Below are positions 27,176-35,622 of a DNA stretch of 56,262 nt, one piece after another; position 1 is the stretch's first letter; every line of letters starts with the position of its first letter. The position numbers and the translations under genes were made by a program. Source of the DNA: Oscillospiraceae bacterium (GTDB taxonomy: Bacteria; Bacillota; Clostridia; Oscillospirales; CAG-272); the NCBI GenBank assembly GCA_015064205.1, contig SVSR01000006.1, positions 1-56,262 of the forward strand. Reading direction: 5' to 3'. The notes beneath the pieces were generated by a model. It was not told where the DNA came from, made no database searches, and saw only the letters and a program-made list of their open reading frames with translations.

Positions 27176-28387
27176 TTATTTTCTTATAAATGTATCAAGC
27201 AGCTTGTATCCATCGGCGATATAAAGCCCTGTATCAAGGCAGTTCTTTTCGCTGTACATATCAATACCGTTTGATTCTTTGTCAGAAGAATAGATGAAGA
27301 ATGGAACCGGCTCCATTGTATGTGTTCTTTTGCATATTGGTGTGGGGTGATCGGGCAGAACGAGTATTGAGAATCCTTCTCCAGTTGACTTAAGATGGTT
27401 ATATATAGGTTCAAGTATAAGCTTGTCTATCTTTTCCACAGAAAGGATCTTATTGTCAAGTTCTGCTCTGTGTCCGCACTCATCTGGTGCCTCTACATGG
27501 AGATACACAAGGTCGCGGCCGCGCGTAAATGCATCTATCGCGGCGTTAGCCTTGCCTGTATAATTTGTGTGAACGTTGCCTGTTGCGCCTTCAACGTCTA
27601 TTGACTCCATACCTGCGCAAAGGCCGATACCCTTAATAAGGTCAACAGCTGATATAACAGTAGCATCAAGTCCCCATTTATCCTTGAATACAGGAAGAGA
27701 GGGGCGGCGTCCCGGGCTCCAGAACCAAGCTGAATTTGCAGGCTTGAGTCCGCGCTCCCTGCGCGCTGTATTAACGGGGTGATTTTCTAAAATATCGTAG
27801 CTTTCGCGCATAATATTATAGAACATTTCTCCGTCCTTATCCTTGGGCATGTGCTGCCCTATAATTTCTCCGAGTATGTCGTGCGGACGAGTGAAATTGT
27901 ATTTTTCAATGCCGTTTTTGAGTATCATGCAGTGGCGGTAACTGATGCCGGTGTAAAAGTGCATCCCTTCTCTGCCAAAATGCGCTTCAAGTGCCTTAAT
28001 CAGCTCATTCGCCTCGGGAGTAGTTATCTCATCGGCGCTGTGGTCTATGATTGTGCGATCGTTATAGTCGCAATCCTCTTCGGAAAGGGTTACAAGATTG
28101 CATCTGTATGCTGTATCATCATCTTCCATTGTAAGTCCCATACTGAGTGCTTCGAGAGGGGATCTGCCCTTAGAATAGATCTTTGGGTCGTAAGACATTA
28201 TTGCTATGTTTGCGGTATCGCTTTCAGGCACCATTCCTTCGGGTACGTTTGAAACGCTTCCGCAAACGGATTTTTTTGCAAGCTTATCCATGAATGGCTT
28301 ATTAGCTTTTTCCATAGGTGTCTTGCCGCCGAGCTCTTCGATCGGATAGTCGGCCATGCCATCACATACAAGAATTAGATACTTCAT
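27176..28387 (-). CDS. apgM: Cofactor-independent phosphoglycerate mutase, archaeal type
   Basis: Interconverts 3- and 2-phosphoglycerate in glycolysis. The 403-residue length and the start YLILVCDGMADYPIEELGGKTPM are those of the ApgM family, which is unrelated in sequence detail to the ~510-residue GpmI. The metal-binding, phosphatase-like core includes CDGMAD, the phosphoserine region VPESDTANIAIMSYDP near residue 55, HVEAPDECGHR, and LPDHPTPICKRTHT near residue 350. It is first in a leftward operon whose promoter lies at 28426-28454. Confidence 0.93.
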   Translation of the reverse strand: MKYLILVCDGMADYPIEELGGKTPMEKANKPFMDKLAKKSVCGSVSNVPEGMVPESDTANIAIMSYDPKIYSKGRSPLEALSMGLTMEDDDTAYRCNLVTLSEEDCDYNDRTIIDHSADEITTPEANELIKALEAHFGREGMHFYTGISYRHCMILKNGIEKYNFTRPHDILGEIIGQHMPKDKDGEMFYNIMRESYDILENHPVNTARRERGLKPANSAWFWSPGRRPSLPVFKDKWGLDATVISAVDLIKGIGLCAGMESIDVEGATGNVHTNYTGKANAAIDAFTRGRDLVYLHVEAPDECGHRAELDNKILSVEKIDKLILEPIYNHLKSTGEGFSILVLPDHPTPICKRTHTMEPVPFFIYSSDKESNGIDMYSEKNCLDTGLYIADGYKLLDTFIRK

Positions 28388-28425
28388 ATATTTTTCCTCG
28401 TGAAATATGTAGAATTATATGTTTA

Positions 28426-28454
28426 ATTATAAAACTATAATTTAATAATTACAA
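28426..28454 (-). promoter_or_regulatory. Promoter of the apgM operon
   Basis: On the minus strand TTGTAA (28449-28454) and a perfect TATAAT (28426-28431) are spaced by 17 bases, upstream of a GAGGAAAA ribosome binding site. Confidence 0.65.
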
Positions 28455-28532
28455 TGAAAGCTTCATATAATTTACATTTTATTTTCATTTTTTGAAATAT
28501 AAATAAATTTATTACTTTGTTTGACGTATCTA

Positions 28533-28561
28533 TTGACTTGAATAGTATTATTTGGTATACT
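28533..28561 (+). promoter_or_regulatory. Promoter of prfB
   Basis: TTGACT at 28533-28538 and TATACT at 28556-28561 are spaced by 17 bases, in the AT-rich gap of 229 bases between the divergent apgM and prfB genes. I see nothing else in that gap beyond the two promoters and ribosome binding sites. Confidence 0.85.
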
Positions 28562-28616
28562 ATAATAAATGTAAAATTTGATAAAGTTTTGATGCGTATG
28601 CATCGGGAGGAAAAAC

Positions 28617-29738
28617 TTGATTATTCAACTTGAGGAAGCAAAATATAAGCTTCAGGGAATGAGAGCAGATATTGCAGAGCTCGGAAGTGCTCTGCAGATA
28701 GATAAATTGCGCGAAAAGGCTGATGAGCTTGAAAAACAAACTTTTGAGCCTGATTTTTGGAACGATCAGGAAAACTCGAGCACAGTTTTGAGAAAAGTAA
28801 AACAGCTTAAAGATAAAATAAAGAAATATGATGATCTTGCAACGAGACTTGAAGATGCTATTGTGCTTGCCGAAATAGGTATTGACGAAGGCGATGAATC
28901 ACTTATTCCCGAAGTCGAAGCTGAGGTTGTTAAAATTGCAGAAGAAGAAGAACGTCAGCGTATTGAGATACTTCTTTCCGGCGAATATGACCAGAGTAAT
29001 GCCATCGTTTCATTCCACCCCGGTGCCGGCGGAACAGAAGCCCAGGACTGGGCGCTTATGCTCTACCGTATGTATACCCGTTGGGGTGAAAAACATGGAT
29101 ATAACGTAAAGCTAATTGACTGGCTTGACGGCGAAGAAGCCGGACTCAAGAGTGCTACTATTATGGTTGAAGGCGAAAATGCATACGGCTATCTCAAGAG
29201 TGAGAACGGTGTTCACAGACTCGTTCGCGTTTCTCCCTTTGATTCTTCGGGGCGTCGTCATACTTCATTTGCTTCGGTTGAAGTTATGCCCGAGTTCACT
29301 GATGACGGTAAGATAGAAATCCGTGATGAGGATATTGAAGTAACAGCACACCGTTCTAGCGGTGCGGGAGGTCAGCACGTAAATAAGACCGACTCGGCTA
29401 TCCGTATTCTTCACAAGCCTACCGGCATTGTCGTTGGATGCCAGACTGAACGCAGCCAGCTTCAGAATAAAGAAACGGCTATGAAAATGCTTAAGAGCAA
29501 GCTTATGGAGATCAAGGAACGAGAAAAACTCGAAAGAATTGAAGATATTCAGGGTAATAAGACCAATATTGAATGGGGAGCGCAGATCCGTTCATACGTA
29601 TTTATGCCGTATACTCTTGCTAAAGACACGCGCACTGGATTTGAAGACGGTAACATCAATGCAGTTATGGACGGTGAAATCGACGGCTTTATAAATGCTT
29701 ATCTTAAAGCTAATGCAAATAACAGCGGTGAAATTTAA
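28617..29738 (+). CDS. prfB: Peptide chain release factor 2
   Basis: Terminates translation at UGA and UAA. The SPF stop-codon recognition motif is in RVSPFDSSGRR and the GGQ hydrolysis motif is at residues 251-253 in SGAGGQHVNKTDS. The TTG start lies six bases after GGGAGG and gives 373 aa. The usual programmed +1 frameshift (CTT TGA, after a Shine-Dalgarno-like AGGGGG around codon 25) is absent. The frame is continuous through GAG CTC GGA AGT GCT CTG, so this RF2 is not self-regulated that way. Confidence 0.96.
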   Translation: MIIQLEEAKYKLQGMRADIAELGSALQIDKLREKADELEKQTFEPDFWNDQENSSTVLRKVKQLKDKIKKYDDLATRLEDAIVLAEIGIDEGDESLIPEVEAEVVKIAEEEERQRIEILLSGEYDQSNAIVSFHPGAGGTEAQDWALMLYRMYTRWGEKHGYNVKLIDWLDGEEAGLKSATIMVEGENAYGYLKSENGVHRLVRVSPFDSSGRRHTSFASVEVMPEFTDDGKIEIRDEDIEVTAHRSSGAGGQHVNKTDSAIRILHKPTGIVVGCQTERSQLQNKETAMKMLKSKLMEIKEREKLERIEDIQGNKTNIEWGAQIRSYVFMPYTLAKDTRTGFEDGNINAVMDGEIDGFINAYLKANANNSGEI

Positions 29739-29779
29739 GTTTAATAAACAAAGGCTTATATACAGAAAGGAAATCAAAA

Positions 29780-30598
29780 ATGCAACAGACGAATGAATTC
29801 CTCGCCGAACAGGCGAAAAAAATCAGAATCGGTATTATTGAAGGCGTATACAGAGCGGCTTCAGGACATCCCGGCGGATCTCTTTCGATCGCTGACGTAA
29901 TGGCGTATCTTTATTTTGAAGAAATGAATGTTAGTCCCGAAAAGCCCAAGGATCTTACCCGTGACCGTTTTGTACTTTCTAAAGGACATGCGGCTCCGGC
30001 GCTTTATTCAACACTTGCTAATCGCGGATACTTCCCTGTTGAACATTTAAAAACTCTTCGCCAGATAGACAGTAATCTCCAGGGGCATCCCGACATGAAA
30101 GGCACACCCGGTGTTGATATGACAACAGGTTCACTTGGCCTTGGTATCTCCGCTGCTTGCGGCATGGCGCTTTCGGGTAAGATATCGAACGATTCATACA
30201 GAGTATATGCAGTTCTCGGCGACGGCGAATGTGAAGAAGGCCAGGTTTGGGAAGCGGCAATGTTTGCTTCTCACTATAAGCTTGATAATCTTTGCGCTTT
30301 CGTTGATTATAACGGACTTCAGATAGACGGTCCTGTTGCTGATGTTATCGGGCCTGCTCCATTCAAGGAAAAGTTTGAAGCTTTCGGCTGGAACGTTATA
30401 GAAATAAACGGTCATGATTTTGACGAGATAAGAAGCGCCGCTTCAAAGGCACGCAAATGTAAGGGTAAGCCCACTGCTGTTATAATGAAGACAGTAAAAG
30501 GCCGCGGAGTATCCTTTATGGAAAACCAGGTAAGCTGGCATGGAAGCGCTCCTAAGGAAGATCAGTATAAGCTTGCACTTGAAGAACTCGGTGCCTGA
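29780..30598 (+). CDS. Transketolase, N-terminal subunit
   Basis: Thiamine-diphosphate-binding half of a split transketolase that exchanges two-carbon units in the non-oxidative pentose phosphate pathway. The 272 residues contain SGHPGGSLSIADVMAYLYF near residue 28, DRFVLSKGHAAPALY, and the ThDP/metal motif GDGECEEGQVWEAAMFA near residue 153. AAAGGA precedes the ATG. It follows prfB by 41 bases, and the C-terminal half follows after 28 bases. Confidence 0.94.
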   Translation: MQQTNEFLAEQAKKIRIGIIEGVYRAASGHPGGSLSIADVMAYLYFEEMNVSPEKPKDLTRDRFVLSKGHAAPALYSTLANRGYFPVEHLKTLRQIDSNLQGHPDMKGTPGVDMTTGSLGLGISAACGMALSGKISNDSYRVYAVLGDGECEEGQVWEAAMFASHYKLDNLCAFVDYNGLQIDGPVADVIGPAPFKEKFEAFGWNVIEINGHDFDEIRSAASKARKCKGKPTAVIMKTVKGRGVSFMENQVSWHGSAPKEDQYKLALEELGA

Positions 30599-30626
30599 GA
30601 ATTTGTTGTGAGAAAGGAATATAGAA

Positions 30627-31568
30627 ATGTCTGAGAAAATTGCTACAAGAGAAGCTTACGGCTCAGCCCTTGTTGAGTTTGGAGCTAAATATGAAAACCT
30701 CGTTGTATTCGATGCAGACCTTGCAGAAGCAACAAAAACCATAAAATTCAAAAAAGCGTACCCCGACAGATTCTTTGACTGCGGTATCGCAGAAGGCAAT
30801 ATGATTTCCGTAGCTGCCGGCGTTGCTACTACCGGTAAGATTCCGTTTGTTAGTTCGTTTGCTATGTTCAGCGCAGGACGAGCTTTTGAACAAGTAAGAA
30901 ACTCTATTGGATACCCTCACCTTAACGTAAAGATCGGTGCAACACATGCAGGCATTTCCGTTGGTGAAGACGGTGCTACCCACCAGTGTCTTGAAGATAT
31001 TGCGCTTATGCGTACAATTCCCGGTATGACAATAATCAATCCTGCTGACGCTGTTGAAGCACGCGCTGCAGTAGAAGCTGCTATAAACTTTGTCGGCCCT
31101 GTATATCTTAGATTCGGCCGCCTTGCTCTTGAACAGATATTTGATGAGAACTACAAATTCGAAATCGGCAAGGGCGTTAAGCTTGTTGACGGTTCTGACG
31201 TTACGATCGTTGCTACCGGTCTTATGGTACACGAAGCAATAAAAGCTGCAGAACTTCTCAAGAATGAAGGTATCAGTGCTCGTGTTATCAATATAGCTAC
31301 AATCAAACCTCTTGATAAGGAAATAATACTTAATGCCGCGCGTGAAACAGGCGCTATTGTTACTGCTGAAGAACATAACGTTATAGGCGGTCTTGGAAGT
31401 GCTGTTTGCGAATGCCTCGCAGAAGCCTGCCCGACACCCGTTATAAGAGTTGGTACTCAGGATGTATTCGGACGTTCCGGTAAGGTTCCGCCGCTTCTTG
31501 AAATGTACGGTCTTACCGCAGCAAACCTTGTGGCAAAGGCAAAAGAAGCTATCGCTCTTAAAAAATAA
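30627..31568 (+). CDS. Transketolase, C-terminal subunit
   Basis: Pyrimidine-binding and C-terminal regulatory half of the split transketolase. The 313 residues show the PP-module partner sequence RFFDCGIAEGNMISVAAGVA with the catalytic Glu near residue 53, FVSSFAMFSAGRAFEQVRN, and the ligase-type C-terminal domain (VTAEEHNVIGGLGSAVCE). Its stop is followed at once by a terminator, so the two halves form a unit, possibly with prfB read-through. Confidence 0.94.
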   Translation: MSEKIATREAYGSALVEFGAKYENLVVFDADLAEATKTIKFKKAYPDRFFDCGIAEGNMISVAAGVATTGKIPFVSSFAMFSAGRAFEQVRNSIGYPHLNVKIGATHAGISVGEDGATHQCLEDIALMRTIPGMTIINPADAVEARAAVEAAINFVGPVYLRFGRLALEQIFDENYKFEIGKGVKLVDGSDVTIVATGLMVHEAIKAAELLKNEGISARVINIATIKPLDKEIILNAARETGAIVTAEEHNVIGGLGSAVCECLAEACPTPVIRVGTQDVFGRSGKVPPLLEMYGLTAANLVAKAKEAIALKK

Positions 31569-31574
31569 AATAAT

Positions 31575-31608
31575 GTGCCCGACAAGAAATTGTTGGGCAC
31601 TTAATTTT
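31575..31608 (+). terminator. Terminator after the transketolase genes
   Basis: GTGCCCGACAA (31575-31585) and TTGTTGGGCAC (31590-31600) pair around a GAAA loop, followed by TTAATTTT. Confidence 0.85.
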
Positions 31609-31638
31609 CGCAAAGAAAGGCGTTAATACAAGAATTCA

Positions 31639-32364
31639 ATGGAAAATATAAGCTATAAATCTGAACTAAAAAAAATATATCCATACAGAATTGAAATGCA
31701 TGCTCACACCTCACCTGTAAGTGTTTGCAGCGAAATACCGCCCGAGGAGATGATGCGGACTTATTCAGAGATTGGCTATCATGCGGTTGTAATTACTAAT
31801 CATTTTACTGAATGTATGTTTGACGGTATGACAAAAAATGAAGCAATCGATTATTATGTAAAAGACTACGAGGATTGTGCTACATTAAGTGAAAAATACA
31901 ACGTTAAGGTTCTTCTTGGCGCTGAAATTCGCTTTGAGCGTGAGTCTTCAAACGATTATCTGATATATGGCGTTGACATAAAGATACTCGAAGATGCGTA
32001 TGACTACTTATCGTGCGATATAAGATCGTATAGAGAAAATGTTAAGCTTGACAAATCGCTCTTTATTCAGGCTCATCCGTTCAGAGGGGCGCCTGCTGAC
32101 GCCTCCCTGCTTGACGGCGTTGAAGCATTCAATATGCATCATCATCATAATTCGCGGATAGCTCTGGCGTTAAGGTTTGCAAAGGAGAATAATTTTGAAA
32201 TAATAACCGCAGGATCCGATTTTCATCATCCTGATGTTGCTAATGATGGTAATGCTGCGATCAGAACGAAAAAACTTCCTTTGAATTCATTTGAACTTGT
32301 AAAAATTTTAAAAAGCGGTGATTATATTATTGATCTTGGCGCTGATACTATTGTTTTGCCGTAA
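31639..32364 (+). CDS. PHP domain phosphoesterase
   Basis: Metal-dependent phosphoesterase-type protein, 241 residues. The metal-ligand motifs are in order: EMHAHTSPVS near residue 18, ITNHF near 52, LLGAEIRFE near 95, QAHPFR near 145, and GSDFHHP near 195. The substrate is not deducible; related stand-alone PHP proteins include nucleotide and histidinol phosphatases. The ATG has a poorly placed ribosome binding site (AAAGG about 18 bases upstream), and no promoter is obvious after the preceding terminator, so expression may be low or rely on read-through. Confidence 0.85.
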   Translation: MENISYKSELKKIYPYRIEMHAHTSPVSVCSEIPPEEMMRTYSEIGYHAVVITNHFTECMFDGMTKNEAIDYYVKDYEDCATLSEKYNVKVLLGAEIRFERESSNDYLIYGVDIKILEDAYDYLSCDIRSYRENVKLDKSLFIQAHPFRGAPADASLLDGVEAFNMHHHHNSRIALALRFAKENNFEIITAGSDFHHPDVANDGNAAIRTKKLPLNSFELVKILKSGDYIIDLGADTIVLP

Positions 32365-32419
32365 AAGGAAATATAGTCAGATATATTGCTCTGATCATAA
32401 TTTTAAAATATTAAAGATA

Positions 32420-32461
32420 AAAAGTGGTGATACTTGTTTTTTATCAAGTATCACCACTTTT
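32420..32461. terminator. Bidirectional terminator
   Basis: A perfect 17-bp stem, AAAAGTGGTGATACTTG (32420-32436) with its complement at 32445-32461, encloses an eight-base T-rich loop between convergent genes. A/T runs on the outer sides serve both directions. Confidence 0.9.
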
Positions 32462-32482
32462 GGCTATTAAATACTGTATAGA

Positions 32483-33613
32483 TCAGAATGTGATTTTCCT
32501 GTAGTCTGATGAAAAGGTTTTGAAAAATCCTTCGTCTGTCGGAATGTCAAAGTAACGGCAGGCAGCCCGGCAAGCTCCGTATATAGGAGGGAGAGCGGGA
32601 AGAATGAATTCAGTATTTTCGGAAACGTATTGCTTTAATATCGGCAAGGTAATATTTCCATAATGTTGGTTTATGCCTCCGCAGGCAATTATCCTCCCAC
32701 CCTTGGGACAGACACTTTGCACTACTCTGGCAAGTCGTTTCATTTCGCTGTGGATTATTTCTTCAGCGTAAGGATCATTTTGCTTGTAAGCTTCAAAAAT
32801 AATATATGCTTTTCCTGCAATTTCCGAAACGTCTTTAAGCTCGTTCGTTCCTGCTTTTATGGTTTGTGCACCTAAATTTTCTTTCATGATAGAGTATATC
32901 AAAGACGACAACTTAACCCCGTCTTCATAAGCTCTTGCGGCACAAATTGCTTCGCGTCCGTAATTATAAGCACTTCCATAATCACCAAATTCGTGCCCCC
33001 AACCTGCAAATTTTTTATAACTGCCGTTCGGCTCGTGCCTGAAAAACACCATACCCGTTCCGCAAATCATAGCGGCATCACCGTCAGCGCTAAGGAGAGC
33101 GTTAACTCCGTCCGAATCAATGTGAATTGGGATGTCAGGGTATATTTCCGATAGCTTTTTATACACTTCGTCGAGCAATCCGCCTGCGCACCCCATAAAT
33201 ATTCCTTTAACGGGTCTGCCTGTTGAAAGGCAACAGTCAATTCCCTGGCAGAAGATTGACAGTACGTACGAAACACCTACGTTTGAAGCATTTGTGCCTG
33301 GAAGTTTGAAGCATTTAAGTATTCGGCCTTTATTAGTGAAAAGTGCAAATTCGGTTGAAGTTCCCCCACCGTCGATGCCTATAAAGGATTGCTCATCAGA
33401 AAAGTTTTGGTTTCGAAGAAGAGTGTCAACGGGAACGCCCAAAACTGATGATAACTCACATAGATTGTCAAGATCCGGTAAAGTATTTCCGCACTCCCAA
33501 CTTGATATTGCTTGAAAACTGACGTGCATTTTTTCGGCTAGTTCGGCTTGGGTCATGCCAAGCTTGTTTCGGTAAAAGCGAATCTTTTCAATGAAATTTT
33601 GTTTGTCTACCAT
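32483..33613 (-). CDS. XRE helix-turn-helix fused to BadF-type sugar-kinase domain
   Basis: Residues 1-66 are a Cro/CI helix-turn-helix (KLGMTQAELAEKMHVSFQAISSWECG). Residues about 77-355 are an actin-fold ATPase of the BadF/BadG/BcrA/BcrD and N-acetylglucosamine-kinase type. The phosphate-1 loop is GIDGGGTSTEFAL, phosphate-2 is ICGTGMVFF, and the adenosine loop is ACGGINQHYG. The usual GDEGS motif reads GDYGS, losing an acidic residue, so catalysis may be altered or lost. The most likely role is a sugar-responsive regulator or regulator-kinase of the upstream nagA operon, by analogy with ROK repressors. It is the last gene, 19 bases after nagA. Confidence 0.85.
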   Translation of the reverse strand: MVDKQNFIEKIRFYRNKLGMTQAELAEKMHVSFQAISSWECGNTLPDLDNLCELSSVLGVPVDTLLRNQNFSDEQSFIGIDGGGTSTEFALFTNKGRILKCFKLPGTNASNVGVSYVLSIFCQGIDCCLSTGRPVKGIFMGCAGGLLDEVYKKLSEIYPDIPIHIDSDGVNALLSADGDAAMICGTGMVFFRHEPNGSYKKFAGWGHEFGDYGSAYNYGREAICAARAYEDGVKLSSLIYSIMKENLGAQTIKAGTNELKDVSEIAGKAYIIFEAYKQNDPYAEEIIHSEMKRLARVVQSVCPKGGRIIACGGINQHYGNITLPILKQYVSENTEFILPALPPIYGACRAACRYFDIPTDEGFFKTFSSDYRKITF

Positions 33614-33632
33614 AAAAAATAGCCTCTCATAG

Positions 33633-34760
33633 TCAAATAAACTTTCCTCTTAATATAACACGCTCAATATTCATTGCTTCGCTACAAATGAGAATGTCAG
33701 CATGCTTTCCGAGCTCGATTGTTCCAAGTTCTTTTTCAAGACCTATGGCTTTGGCGGGATTAAGAGCACCTATGCGAGCTATATCAGTAAGAGTAAATCC
33801 CTCTTTAACAAGATTTTTTGCACCATCAGCCATATTGAAACAGCTTGCAGCGATAGTTCCGTTTTTTATGCGTGAAACACCGTCTTTTACATAGCGAATA
33901 TGACCGTCAACCTCATATTCACCGTCTGGTACACCGGTTACAAGACTTGAATCGCTTATGAGTATCATTCTATCAATGCTCTTAGCAAGCCTAATAAGTT
34001 TAACGGTAGCGGGAGCGAGGTGTATCATATCACATATCACTTCGCATGTTACTTCGTCAGTAGTAAGCACCGCTCCAACTACACCGGGTTCGCGGTGATT
34101 ATAATCACGCATTGCGTTAAAGGTATGAGTAGCATGATTTGCACCTGCATTTATTGCCGCCATAGCCTCAGCGTATGTAGCCATGGTGTGTCCAAGCGAG
34201 ATTCTTATCCCATTTTTTACAGCCTCTCTAATAACGTCAAGCGCATTTTCACGTTCAGGAGCAAGAGCCATAAGCTTTACTTCACCGTTGCCTGCTTCAA
34301 TAAGCTGATTGAAATTTTCAACTGTACACGCCGGCGACTCAATCATCATAGCCCCTTTTTTTTCTTCGGAAATAAAGGGGCCTTCAAGGTGAATTCCACC
34401 AATACGTGCACCGTTTATATCAGTTTTCTTGACCTCAAGCACATTTTTGATTCGCTCAATGAGAACATCGATAGTGTTGGTTCCAAGCGTAGGAAGAACG
34501 GTTGTTATACCATGTTCTGCTAAATACCGCAATATTTTCCTATCCTTATTACCATTTCCGAAATTTGAGCCTATTGATCCGTGATTGTGAATATCGATAA
34601 GTCCGGGAAGAATGTACTTACCCTTAGCATCAAATACATTATCACCAAGAAGATTGTTACCCATTGACAAAATTTTCCCGTTTTCTATCAAAACATCAAT
34701 TTGGGCAAATCCGGAGCAGTCAGGCAATACGACGTTTCCGTTTTTAATCAGCGTTTTCAT
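33633..34760 (-). CDS. nagA: N-acetylglucosamine-6-phosphate deacetylase
   Basis: Metal-dependent amidohydrolase that deacetylates GlcNAc-6-phosphate or a related N-acetyl amino-sugar phosphate. The 375 residues contain the metal-site strand IDIHNHGSIG near residue 58, GGIHLEGPFI near 125, LGHTMATYAEA near 195, HATHTFNAM and the catalytic Asp in LISDSSLVTG near 275. It overlaps the end of the upstream isomerase gene by 17 bases, so translation is coupled. No glucosamine-6-phosphate deaminase (nagB) is present nearby. Confidence 0.93.
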   Translation of the reverse strand: MKTLIKNGNVVLPDCSGFAQIDVLIENGKILSMGNNLLGDNVFDAKGKYILPGLIDIHNHGSIGSNFGNGNKDRKILRYLAEHGITTVLPTLGTNTIDVLIERIKNVLEVKKTDINGARIGGIHLEGPFISEEKKGAMMIESPACTVENFNQLIEAGNGEVKLMALAPERENALDVIREAVKNGIRISLGHTMATYAEAMAAINAGANHATHTFNAMRDYNHREPGVVGAVLTTDEVTCEVICDMIHLAPATVKLIRLAKSIDRMILISDSSLVTGVPDGEYEVDGHIRYVKDGVSRIKNGTIAASCFNMADGAKNLVKEGFTLTDIARIGALNPAKAIGLEKELGTIELGKHADILICSEAMNIERVILRGKFI

Positions 34761-35622
34761 TCTCTAGTTCCTTTATCATTCTTTTTAAGTTCTTCGAGCT
34801 AATGTCAAGCGCCATAAGATTATCTTCTATTCCTTCGTATTCAATTGAGATCCATCCGTTATAACCGCTATTTTTTAGTGCAGATAGTATCTGGAAAGTA
34901 GGTACATCGCCATGCCCGAATATTGTGGGGCGTCTGTAATAACCGCCTCGTGAGTGGCTCCAACCCTCACCTGGGTTGAAAGACATGCCGCTTTTTTTGA
35001 AAGCGTCTTTTGCGTGTACATAGCAAACGTGTTCAATAAGTCGCGAAACAGCGATCTCACACTCCTCATCAGCAGTGCCGAAATTGCCCATATCACAGAG
35101 GAGACCGTAGTTTTTGTGGTTAACGGCACAAAGCAGAGCTTCAATTCTGTTGGTATCCTGCATTATTCTGCCGTGATTTTCACTGCAGGTTTTAACCCCT
35201 TTTGTTTCAGCATACTCAGCAAGATGTCTGATGTATGGCGCTACAGCATCTATAATTACTTTAGCAGATTTTACTGCCTCGTCACCGCGGAAGTTATAGG
35301 TGATGTCGTGACGCATCATAGGAATACCGCATTTTGATGCTATGTCAACCATCTCCATAAGGCGCTTAAGTTCTTCTTCCGGATCTTTCGTGTAGAAGTC
35401 TGCATCCAGTGTCAGAATCGGAACCTCAATTCCCGCTTTTCTTGCGTGATCGCAAAGCGCCTTTACATATGAAGCGAAAGTGTAACCTTCAGGAGCCTTC
35501 CAGATAACAAGTTCAACACCATCCATACCAAGTTGTTTGATATAGTCTATGGCATCAAAGCGGTTGAAACCGCCTTGTCTCATTCTTTGTAGAAAGCTAT
35601 ACGTGCTTATACAGGTTTTCAT
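34744..35622 (-). CDS. Sugar phosphate isomerase/epimerase, xylose isomerase-like TIM barrel
   Basis: A 292-residue TIM barrel of the AP-endonuclease-2/xylose-isomerase superfamily. Probable metal ligands are the Glu in CSENHGRI near residue 152, the Asp in LLCDMGNFG near 182, the His in CYVHAKDAF near 208, and the Glu in ISIEYEG near 265. Relatives include IolE, IolI and the keto-sugar epimerase YcjR. It overlaps the dehydrogenase gene by four bases and nagA by 17, so it belongs tightly to this pathway. The exact reaction is unknown. Confidence 0.88.
   Translation of the reverse strand: MKTCISTYSFLQRMRQGGFNRFDAIDYIKQLGMDGVELVIWKAPEGYTFASYVKALCDHARKAGIEVPILTLDADFYTKDPEEELKRLMEMVDIASKCGIPMMRHDITYNFRGDEAVKSAKVIIDAVAPYIRHLAEYAETKGVKTCSENHGRIMQDTNRIEALLCAVNHKNYGLLCDMGNFGTADEECEIAVSRLIEHVCYVHAKDAFKKSGMSFNPGEGWSHSRGGYYRRPTIFGHGDVPTFQILSALKNSGYNGWISIEYEGIEDNLMALDISSKNLKRMIKELENENAD

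Noticed and set aside
30663-31613. Long minus-strand open frame (316 codons) opposite the transketolase C-terminal subunit
   Set aside because: It is a shadow of a well-conserved gene, its translation has no family features, and it is rich in Cys/Phe/Tyr as expected from antisense codons.
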